8,335 nt of DNA from JBKHBT01 sp046542255 (GTDB lineage Bacteria; UBP14; UBA6098; JBKHBT01). The translations under genes and the position numbers were made by a program. The notes beneath the pieces were generated by a model that saw only the letters and a program-made list of their open reading frames with translations, did not search any database and was not told the origin of the DNA. The stretch spans positions 1 through 8,335 of the forward strand of contig JBKHBT010000124.1 of assembly GCA_046542255.1 (NCBI GenBank), in the 5' to 3' direction. Positions 1 to 5,891 of the stretch are shown piece after piece. How positions within the stretch are numbered: the first letter of the stretch is position 1; the number at the start of each line of letters is the position of its first letter.

Positions 1-27
1 TTGTCTCTTCTCGGCTCGCTTAATCAT
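1..27 (-). CDS. Possible start of a further operon gene (partial, runs off the window)
   Basis: An ATG at 27-25 overlaps the TGA stop of the DUF72 gene (26-24) in the classic ATGA arrangement of translational coupling. The frame then stays open for nine codons (MIKRAEKRQ) to the window edge. No convincing Shine-Dalgarno sequence lies upstream (only CGGA next to the ATG), and nine residues are too few to recognise a family. The first residues do not resemble the usual Ku N-terminus. The call rests on the overlap geometry and on the tight packing of the rest of this operon, so it is tentative. Confidence 0.25.
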
Positions 28-752
28 TCCGACAACATATTGCGAAACAGTTTTGCATCCTCTGGCGCATAGCCGTGGTCATCATTATTGAAATAGGCAA
101 AAACTGGCTTGCCCTTGGAAAGTACATTTTCTTTAAGCCATTTCGCTTTTCCTTCCAGATTGTCCCTTCCATATTTGCCCTGATACTTACCAGTTATCCC
201 ATGAAATCGAAGATATGCGAAATCGCCAATCATAATATCCGGCACATCGTCTGTATCCATATCATGAATACATAGCGTATGCCCGGAATCCGATAAAATC
301 TTGAAAATATCGTCATTATACCAGCTCGGGTCACGGAATTCGAAAGCGCAAAGCAGATTATCCGGAAGGACCGATATGAAATTTTTTAGCCTTTCGGGAT
401 TTGCATTCCAATTAGGTGGCAATTGGAAAAGAACCGGGCCGAGATTATTATCCAAAATCTTTGCCCTGTTCCAGAAATTGTTCCATGGCTCTTTCGGGTC
501 TTTCAGCTTCTTCATATGAGTGATGTATCGATTGGCCTTGACTGCATAGCAAAAATCTTTCGAAGCCCTATCGCGCCATTTTTCGAATGTTGTCTCCTCC
601 GGCAGATTATAGAATGTATTGTTTATCTCGACGGTATCGAAGCTTTCCGCATAGTATTCGAACCATTTCTCTTGGGGCAAATCCTCTGGATAAAATCGCC
701 CCTTCCAATGGTCATAGATATATCCGCTTGTTCCGATATTTATTTTATCCAT
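24..752 (-). CDS. DUF72 (YecE/COG1801) family protein
   Basis: The 242-residue product matches the DUF72 (YecE, PF01904) family over its whole length, which is a normal size for the family. Hallmarks in order are GTSGYIYDHWKGRFYP near residue 8, the FDTVEINNTFY segment, YAVKANRYITHMKKL, QLPPNW, AFEFRDPSW, a CIHDM strand, YLRFHG and the C-terminal AYFNNDDHGYAPEDA. The family has a TIM-barrel fold related to xylose-isomerase-like proteins, and its reaction is not established. The ATG overlaps the end of the polymerase gene by 8 bp (ATGGATAA), so the gene is the fourth member of the split-LigD operon and probably translationally coupled. Only a weak purine-rich site (AGAGAGAAAG) precedes it. A role in DNA repair is inferred from context alone. 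The family call is secure. Confidence 0.93.
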   Translation of the reverse strand: MDKINIGTSGYIYDHWKGRFYPEDLPQEKWFEYYAESFDTVEINNTFYNLPEETTFEKWRDRASKDFCYAVKANRYITHMKKLKDPKEPWNNFWNRAKILDNNLGPVLFQLPPNWNANPERLKNFISVLPDNLLCAFEFRDPSWYNDDIFKILSDSGHTLCIHDMDTDDVPDIMIGDFAYLRFHGITGKYQGKYGRDNLEGKAKWLKENVLSKGKPVFAYFNNDDHGYAPEDAKLFRNMLSE

Positions 753-1656
753 TGCTTTCTCTCTCTAACATTTTTCGAAGCTTCTCGTGCCGCTTTTTTA
801 TACTAAAACGATGATTCCAGATACTTTTCCACGGCTGTTTATCATCATCGAGTCTATTGTCTATATTGCCTAAAGTCCAATCTTTTGGATTTGTGCCATT
901 TTGGATTTCTTGCCATGTTACAGGTATTGCAATAGGTGCATTTTCTTTAGCGCGAATACCATATGCCGCCACCGAAGTCGCTCCATAGGAATTTCTGCCG
1001 ATATCGATATAGACTCGCCCTTTTCGTTTTTCTTTGAGTTGTTTACTGGTGAATTCATCGGGGTTTTTGAGTAGCACAAGTTTCGTCATATCGGCTGCAA
1101 AACTCCGTACATCATCGAATTTGGACTTTCCATCGAGTGCGACAATAATATGATATCCATTCGAACCAGTTGTCATTACCCAGCCTTTCATTTCGAGATT
1201 CTCGATTATATCTTTAATTGCGAAGGTTGCTTTTCTGGCGGTGCTATAATCATCGGTGCCTTCAGGAGGATCGATATCGAATACCATTTTGCTTGCATAT
1301 TCCAATTTATCCTTTTCGGCAAGATAAAGATGCGGCGTTATCATAGCTTGATTGGCAAGATATACCAATGTGGATTTATCCGAAATTATCGGCGCATCGA
1401 AATGCCCACCTTTACGTCTTGGGAATTTGACCTTGTCTATCCATCTTGGGAAATAATCGGAAGCATCCTTCTGGAAAAATCCTTCTTCATGGATGCCATC
1501 GGGGAATCTTTGCATAGCAACCGGAAAACTCTCTGAAAGATAGACAAATTGCTTCGATACTTTGCGGTAGTAGTCTATCATCTCGCCCTTTGTAATTCCG
1601 GATTTTGGGAAAAATACTTTGTCTTGATTGCTTATTTCGATTTTGTGTTTAGTCAT
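745..1656 (-). CDS. LigD-type polymerase domain (primase-polymerase, AEP superfamily) as a stand-alone protein
   Basis: This 303-residue protein corresponds to the LigD polymerase domain (PolDom) of the archaeo-eukaryotic primase superfamily. That domain adds ribo- or deoxyribonucleotides and fills gaps at double-strand break ends. The N-terminus (DKVFFPKSGITKGEMIDYY, about residues 12-30) is the typical PolDom opening. The metal-binding acidic residues are visible as FDIDPP (D127, D129) and VYIDIGRN (D218), with the nucleotide-binding histidine in TGSNGYH (H169). The C-terminal DWTLGNIDNRL matches the family end. The motif usually written SxGxH with a basic residue reads SNGYH here. The open frame extends upstream to 1968, but that part is the ligase gene read out of frame. 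The chosen ATG at 1656 starts the homology and follows AAGGA (1665-1661), which overlaps the ligase stop, so ligase and polymerase are 7 bp apart and coupled. Confidence 0.93.
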   Translation of the reverse strand: MTKHKIEISNQDKVFFPKSGITKGEMIDYYRKVSKQFVYLSESFPVAMQRFPDGIHEEGFFQKDASDYFPRWIDKVKFPRRKGGHFDAPIISDKSTLVYLANQAMITPHLYLAEKDKLEYASKMVFDIDPPEGTDDYSTARKATFAIKDIIENLEMKGWVMTTGSNGYHIIVALDGKSKFDDVRSFAADMTKLVLLKNPDEFTSKQLKEKRKGRVYIDIGRNSYGATSVAAYGIRAKENAPIAIPVTWQEIQNGTNPKDWTLGNIDNRLDDDKQPWKSIWNHRFSIKKRHEKLRKMLERESNG

Positions 1657-1660
1657 TTTT

Positions 1661-1665
1661 TCCTT
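1661..1665 (-). promoter_or_regulatory. Ribosome binding site deciding the polymerase start
   Basis: The sequence reads TAAGGAAAAAATG on the minus strand: the ligase stop TAA overlaps AAGGA, four bases before the ATG at 1656. This supports the internal start over the much longer upstream reading frame and predicts stop-start coupling of ligase and polymerase. Confidence 0.7.
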
Positions 1666-2683
1666 ACATTTCAGCGATCTGGTTTTTATCTTCTTTGTGT
1701 ACATCCTCTGGTTTTTTGTCTCGCCGGAGACCCTTGAAACTCGGATGACGCAGTTTATTCGAGGATGTCCATTCTGTGAAAGTGACTTCGCAAACATATT
1801 TGGGTTCCACGAAATGGGTATTCTTTTTCTCAGGCTCGCCCCTGTCCAGTGGCGATTTATCAATTCTGATATTATCGAGTTTATCTCTAAAATCCTGAAG
1901 GAATTCATCATCGAAACCGGTACCGACTTCTCCGGAATATACAAGCTTTCCCTCATCATAATACCCAATTAGCAGTGCACCGAAGCCCTTCCTTTCGCCT
2001 TCGGGTTCTGTGAAGCCGACCACGATAAACTCCTGTTGCTTAATGCACTTGAATTTCAGCCATTTAGAAGAGCGGGTGTGGACATATTTCGAATCGGCTT
2101 TTTTGGCAATCAGGCCTTCCCAGCCCTTTTTACATGCAGATTTATAATGCTCGATACCATTACCACGCCAATGCTTGCAAAACCGCAAAGGATCTGTCCA
2201 ATTGATATTGTTTTTCAAAAACTTTTTCCGCTGTTGTATCTCGCATTCAGATAAATCGTGGTTTTGAGCATATGGACAATCGAAAATATAATAATAAACT
2301 TCGATATCGCTGTCTAATGATTCTTTGCGATCATTGACATGCATTCTCGGTTGCAATTTCTGGAAATCGCTGATATTGTCTTCATTGAAAGCAACAACTT
2401 CACCATCTAGTATCATTGGGATATTGCAATTCTCTTCGAGAGTTTCGACTATCTCTGGATAGCTTTCATTTATCATCTTTTGATTTCGCGAATAAAGAGC
2501 CACATTGCCCTTTCCATCGATAAATGCAAGCACTCTTTCGCCATCGAGTTTTCTTTCGAAATACCAGTCTTCGCCTTCGAAGTGGTCGTGTGTGAGTTTT
2601 GCCAGCATCGGCTCGATCCAATCGGGCATGTCTTTTCTTTTAGCATTATCTAAGTTTTCTATATACATCAAAAAATCAGTCAT
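1664..2683 (-). CDS. ATP-dependent DNA ligase, LigD-type catalytic core (adenylation plus OB domain)
   Basis: The product has 339 residues and equals the ligase part of LigD: a nucleotidyltransferase domain (about residues 20-210) followed by an OB-fold domain (about 212-330). Motif I is ERKLDGER with K45 as the residue that takes AMP and R50 behind it. YSRN (R66), LDGEVV (E95), EGLIAKK (189-195) and KWLKFK (207-212) follow. The OB-domain motif LRHPSFKGLRRDK (311-323) is typical of LigD-type ligases. No separate N-terminal DNA-binding domain is present, as expected for this family. The ATG at 2683 overlaps the phosphoesterase stop by 8 bp (ATGACTGA). A second ATG at 2668 is a possible alternative, since the AAAAAGG before the first one sits directly against it. 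The reading frame also extends upstream to 2794, but that part overlaps the phosphoesterase coding sequence and has no ligase similarity. Confidence 0.93.
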   Translation of the reverse strand: MTDFLMYIENLDNAKRKDMPDWIEPMLAKLTHDHFEGEDWYFERKLDGERVLAFIDGKGNVALYSRNQKMINESYPEIVETLEENCNIPMILDGEVVAFNEDNISDFQKLQPRMHVNDRKESLDSDIEVYYYIFDCPYAQNHDLSECEIQQRKKFLKNNINWTDPLRFCKHWRGNGIEHYKSACKKGWEGLIAKKADSKYVHTRSSKWLKFKCIKQQEFIVVGFTEPEGERKGFGALLIGYYDEGKLVYSGEVGTGFDDEFLQDFRDKLDNIRIDKSPLDRGEPEKKNTHFVEPKYVCEVTFTEWTSSNKLRHPSFKGLRRDKKPEDVHKEDKNQIAEM

Positions 2684-3293
2684 CCTTTTTAGGGATTGGC
2701 TCTTCTTCTTTAGCAATTTCTTCCATACTGCGGCCTGTTTTAACAGATTTCTTATCGGTAGATGTGGGTTTTCTCCTGGCATCTGCCCAGTCATCTTTCA
2801 TTTTTATCATCAGCCATTTTGCATCTTCGCCATCATCGGTGCGGATGAATGCATAACCGCCTTTTATTTTCTCCCCTTCAAGATAGATATTGATATGGCC
2901 GTCTTCGAATTGCTCTTTGACTGTGCCCTTTTCTTCATCATCGTCTTCGATTTTGTGATAGCTTCCTCTGTCCCAGACCATGACAGTGCCGCCGCCATAT
3001 TCATCCTCGGGAATCACACCTTCGAAATCGGCATAGCCTAATGGATGGTCTTCTGTCGGTAACATAAGCCTTCTGGTCTTTGGATTTGTGGATGGGCCTT
3101 TTGGAACCGCCCAGGACTTAAGCACATCATCGATCTCGATGCGGACATCATAATGAAGATTACTGGCATCATGCTTTTGTATGACAAAAATCGGATGCTC
3201 TGCCCAGTCGAAATCGACTTCCTTATCGCCGGGTTCAGTTGTTTTTTTGAAATCTCGTTTCTTATTATATTTATCAAGCTTGGAATCTGACAT
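2676..3293 (-). CDS. LigD-type 3'-phosphoesterase (PE) domain as a stand-alone protein
   Basis: This 205-residue protein matches the LigD phosphoesterase domain, which trims 3'-ribonucleotides and 3'-phosphates to leave a 3'-OH that can be ligated. The segment FVIQKHDASNLHYDVRIE supplies H41, H47, D49 and R51, and EDHPLGY supplies H83 and Y87. These correspond, shifted by one, to the six active-site residues known in Pseudomonas aeruginosa LigD (H42, H48, D50, R52, H84, Y88). LKSWAVPKGPS and the stretch GYADFEGVIPEDEYGGGT are also family hallmarks. The last 40 residues are charged and low in complexity and contain TGRSMEEIA, which resembles the linker joining PE to ligase in fused LigD proteins. 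AAAGGA (3303-3298) precedes the ATG by four bases. It is the first gene of the operon, after the promoter at 3339-3367. All key residues are present, so the enzyme should be active. Confidence 0.93.
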   Translation of the reverse strand: MSDSKLDKYNKKRDFKKTTEPGDKEVDFDWAEHPIFVIQKHDASNLHYDVRIEIDDVLKSWAVPKGPSTNPKTRRLMLPTEDHPLGYADFEGVIPEDEYGGGTVMVWDRGSYHKIEDDDEEKGTVKEQFEDGHINIYLEGEKIKGGYAFIRTDDGEDAKWLMIKMKDDWADARRKPTSTDKKSVKTGRSMEEIAKEEEPIPKKDD

Positions 3294-3338
3294 ATTGTCC
3301 TTTCATTGTCGAGCTAATTTATATTCATGCTATTATGT

Positions 3339-3367
3339 AATATAATACATTAATAGAATATATTCAA
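3339..3367 (-). promoter_or_regulatory. Sigma70-like promoter of the split-LigD operon
   Basis: On the minus strand TTGAAT (3367-3362) is followed after exactly 17 bases by TATATT (3344-3339), about 45 bases before the phosphoesterase ATG. The -35 element overlaps the perfect palindrome GAATATATTC (3356-3365). The -10 element lies inside an imperfect palindrome, ATGTA-N6-TACAT (3335-3350). Either could be an operator, although AT-rich palindromes also arise by chance. No recognisable LexA-type box was seen. Confidence 0.65.
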
Positions 3368-3397
3368 GCATAAATATGAGAAAACAATATAGTGTTA

Positions 3398-3428
3398 TGA
3401 ATTTCGAATCTTCAGTCGTAGAAATTCA
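3398..3428. repeat. Inverted repeat upstream of the LigD-operon promoter
   Basis: Two perfect 8-bp arms, TGAATTTC (3398-3405) and GAAATTCA (3421-3428), are separated by 15 bases. The repeat lies about 30 bases upstream of the -35 element and downstream of the L7/L12-like gene. No run of U residues follows on the minus strand, so it is a poor intrinsic terminator. It could be a regulator-binding site, or chance in AT-rich DNA. Confidence 0.35.
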
Positions 3429-3482
3429 AAAGAACAATTCGCCTTTATCAGCTATGATAGTAGCAGGATGGAAAACATTTTT

Positions 3483-3722
3483 TCAGTTGTCGTAAGGCAT
3501 CATTTTTTCAAACGATTCTTTGGCCTCTTTCAGGCTGCAATTATGAAGCATCTTATACCATTTAATCGCCTGAAGCTTTTTGCCTTGTATAGCGAGAATT
3601 TGTATATCAGCATCGGTATAATGCTCTGGAGGCGGCTCTATCTGATTTTGCTTCTTGATAGAATAGATCAATAAAAAGCCACTCACAGCAAAGACAAGGA
3701 TACCTATTACAATATAAATCAT
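3483..3722 (-). CDS. Small membrane-anchored protein with a ribosomal L7/L12 C-terminal-like segment
   Basis: The 79-residue product begins with one hydrophobic segment (about residues 2-23), then a basic patch (KKQNQ) and a short proline-rich linker (EPPPEHY). The soluble tail, about residues 38-76, reads like the first half of the bL12 C-terminal domain: AIQGKKLQAIKWYK, then SLKEAKESFEKM, compared with the AIK...GLKEAK helix pair of ribosomal L7/L12. The domain seems shortened, since the final helix and strand are missing. Small single-pass proteins of this type occur in many bacteria with no defined role; the ribosome-stalk resemblance does not show that it binds ribosomes. GAGG (3730-3727) sits four bases before the ATG. 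The gene lies just past the terminator of the upstream operon, so it needs readthrough or its own weak promoter; TAATAT near 3740 is a possible -10 element without a good -35. Confidence 0.8.
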   Translation of the reverse strand: MIYIVIGILVFAVSGFLLIYSIKKQNQIEPPPEHYTDADIQILAIQGKKLQAIKWYKMLHNCSLKEAKESFEKMMPYDN

Positions 3723-3750
3723 AGAACCTCAAAGTCTAATATTAGCAGTT

Positions 3751-3782
3751 AAACAAAAAGCGCCTCCATAGTGAAGGCGCTT
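3751..3782 (-). terminator. Rho-independent terminator after the transglutaminase-like operon
   Basis: In the direction of transcription the sequence forms a 10-bp stem, AAGCGCCTTC / GGAGGCGCTT, with a single T-G wobble and a 5-base loop (ACTAT). It continues into TTTGTTT. It starts about 22 bases after the stop codon of the gene at 3805. The GC-rich stem stands out sharply in its AT-rich surroundings. Confidence 0.9.
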
Positions 3783-3804
3783 CGAAACTATATTTTCGAC
3801 TCTA

Positions 3805-5883
3805 TTATTTCCTTTTGACCAGAACCCATCTATCTGCGAATTTGGATTTCTCCTCTACAAATTCTTTATATTCGGGATAGTCATCGGGATCGATTATTCT
3901 CTCATGTTCGCCTTCTATGACATGATGATATTTCAGGACATTGCCGTCCATGGAAATCTCGGCCTTGAAGCTTTCATAGCCGATATCCAAATCGATAGGT
4001 TCGGGCATCGATTCAATTTCATACCCATCTGGAATCTGGATTTCGATGTACTTTTCATTATGGAAATTACCAGATCTCGAGAATGGCAATGTTCTCTCCT
4101 GTGCGCCAACTTCCCATGCATTGAAATCTACCGTAGGTAGCTTAAATGCCAGGACTTCTTCGCCAGCACGAATTGCATAGGCCGGAATTTCACATGAATA
4201 GCTGATTTCGACCTCATCGGCCAGTTCCTTGAAGCCTTCGAGAGTATAGTCTGTGATATTTGCCATCTCGTCTATCTCTTTTACGATTTCCTGAAAGCGA
4301 TTATCGATTTCCTTCGGCTTTCGGTATTTATAGTATCGATAGTCATCTGCTCCCATCGGGCCATGAAATTCGACATTGTATGTCATACTCAATGTACCAT
4401 CGGGAAGCATCTTGCCGGAATATTTCGGAATCCGGTACTTATAGTCTTTTGGAAGGAAGTCATGTTCTTCCAGCTCGCCATCTTCGGCCCTAAGCGGCAA
4501 TACAAAGATGCCATCTGGTGGAGCTTGATGGTCATATCTTTTGAATTCATCTGGCATGAGATATCTTGTCTTGCCATTGTCATCCACGCGAACATGATAG
4601 CTATTAAAGGATTTTTCATTGAACATATCATCTGGAATATGGGCATCTATCGCCGGTCCATAAAGCACCATTTCTGGCTCGAGGCCGGCGGCCTTCATAA
4701 ATGCCCATAGCACAAAAACACGCTCATGGCGGGCAATTTGCGACATTTCAAGAAGCTTGGAAAGCGGCTTCGGATATGGATAATAATTATTCATATTGAT
4801 TTCATTGGCTGAAAATTTCTCGGAAACATAATTGTATATCTTCTCGACAGTAGGGTTTCCATCGATCTTCTCAGAAATAATCGCCTTGACCTCGGCCTCT
4901 GCATCATAGGCTTCCATCATTTTATTGTAGAAAGCGGCAGAAAGCCTTTCTTCATTGGTCGGAATTCTCACTGCTACATTTGGCATGATTCGGTTTGTCG
5001 AAGGAAGCATGGTTTCTTCGACATATGCATCGATATCTTCCATTGTCCATCTATAGATGCGATAGCCGTCTTCCTTGTCTTTATCGGCCTTGACAGGCAT
5101 TTCGGTTTCGACATATTCGACAGGCGCTTTTTTATGATAGCGAATCTCGAAAATGCTCTTTAGAATCGGCTCGGTATCATAGAAATGCCATTCACGAGCC
5201 AGGCTGAAGAATTCATCGAATTTGTCGAAAGTAGTAGTAACCTGATAGTCTATTACAGAGCCAATATCTGTGCCAGTCATTGCGAATTTCTTTCTTCGCA
5301 GTCTCTGGTATTCAGAAAGATGATTATATGGCGAACCATCTTCTATTGCATTATCGGCTATTGTTTTTATAGAGCGGTCGCGTCCGATGGCCCTGGCAAA
5401 ATCGATATTGATGCTCTGGACATCCTCGAAATAATTGGAAACCCAGCTTCCCTCGGATTTACCGCGCTCATTGGTGATATAGACAATCTTTCTCTGGACA
5501 TATTCGCCAGACATGTCTTCATTGACTGTAATCGTGCCTTTTTCATAAAGCGTGATATGTCCTGCTGTTGGATAATCTGTCCGCAGTCCTTTGGACAATG
5601 CTGTTTCTTCGAGAGCATCGATCAAAATCTGGTCATCGACATCTCTTTTGGATTGCCATTCATCGCCAGGGCGCCATTTGCCCAGGTCTATTGAACGGAC
5701 TGAGTCTTTATGAAAGGTCTTTTCGCCATCTGGAGTATTTATGACGATTTGATTTTCAGTGATTTTCATAAGTTCGCCGGTATGTTCTGAACCATCCATA
5801 GTATAGAGAATATCCTTGTGGCGAATGGCGAAAATACTGGTTGTAATTAATAGTACTACAAGTAGAATCTTTATCTTATTCAT
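3805..5883 (-). CDS. Secreted DUF3857/transglutaminase-like paralog lacking the catalytic cysteine
   Basis: The 692-residue protein starts with a Sec signal peptide (about residues 1-19). Residues 24-68 resemble the small beta-barrel unit often seen in secreted proteins (a DG..HTGELMKI...IVINTPDGE pattern). A DUF3857 beta-sandwich follows (about 105-300), then a transglutaminase-like helical region (about 335-450) and a C-terminal beta-sandwich. Compared with the upstream paralog, the segment that should read GDCSDK reads IARHER, so arginine (R385) takes the place of the catalytic cysteine. The histidine is kept (H430, in SYHVRV). The aspartate is displaced or lost (LMPDEF, D445). It is therefore probably a non-catalytic binding or partner protein in the periplasm or at the surface. 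It begins 8 bp after the upstream gene, and its AGGAG (5893-5889) overlaps that gene's TAG stop, so translation is coupled. The terminator at 3751-3782 ends the operon. Confidence 0.87.
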   Translation of the reverse strand: MNKIKILLVVLLITTSIFAIRHKDILYTMDGSEHTGELMKITENQIVINTPDGEKTFHKDSVRSIDLGKWRPGDEWQSKRDVDDQILIDALEETALSKGLRTDYPTAGHITLYEKGTITVNEDMSGEYVQRKIVYITNERGKSEGSWVSNYFEDVQSINIDFARAIGRDRSIKTIADNAIEDGSPYNHLSEYQRLRRKKFAMTGTDIGSVIDYQVTTTFDKFDEFFSLAREWHFYDTEPILKSIFEIRYHKKAPVEYVETEMPVKADKDKEDGYRIYRWTMEDIDAYVEETMLPSTNRIMPNVAVRIPTNEERLSAAFYNKMMEAYDAEAEVKAIISEKIDGNPTVEKIYNYVSEKFSANEINMNNYYPYPKPLSKLLEMSQIARHERVFVLWAFMKAAGLEPEMVLYGPAIDAHIPDDMFNEKSFNSYHVRVDDNGKTRYLMPDEFKRYDHQAPPDGIFVLPLRAEDGELEEHDFLPKDYKYRIPKYSGKMLPDGTLSMTYNVEFHGPMGADDYRYYKYRKPKEIDNRFQEIVKEIDEMANITDYTLEGFKELADEVEISYSCEIPAYAIRAGEEVLAFKLPTVDFNAWEVGAQERTLPFSRSGNFHNEKYIEIQIPDGYEIESMPEPIDLDIGYESFKAEISMDGNVLKYHHVIEGEHERIIDPDDYPEYKEFVEEKSKFADRWVLVKRK

Positions 5884-5891
5884 TTACGCTC

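Noticed and set aside
1657..1968. A 104-residue N-terminal extension of the polymerase reading frame
   Set aside because: It is the ligase gene read in another frame, has no family resemblance, and the internal ATG at 1656 has its own AAGGA site and begins the PolDom homology.
1656..2683. Possibility that the three LigD genes are one gene broken by sequencing frameshifts
   Set aside because: Two independent errors would be needed, and each boundary falls exactly between domains with a stop-start overlap or a ribosome binding site overlapping the stop, so genuine separate genes are more likely. Raw reads would settle it.
2684..2794. A 37-residue N-terminal extension of the ligase reading frame
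   Set aside because: It overlaps the phosphoesterase coding sequence in a different frame and has no ligase-like sequence; the ATGACTGA overlap gives a natural start at 2683.
2505..3041. Plus-strand open frame of 178 codons
   Set aside because: It lies antisense to the phosphoesterase and ligase genes, is rich in Phe/Ser/Ile as expected of an antisense shadow, and lacks recognisable motifs.
3446..3459. Small inverted repeat TATCA-gcta-TGATA as a terminator of the L7/L12-like gene
   Set aside because: The stem is only 5 bp, is AT-rich and is not followed by a T-run in the direction of transcription.
5185..5694. Plus-strand open frame of 169 codons
   Set aside because: It is antisense to the well-supported DUF3857 gene and has no recognisable domain.
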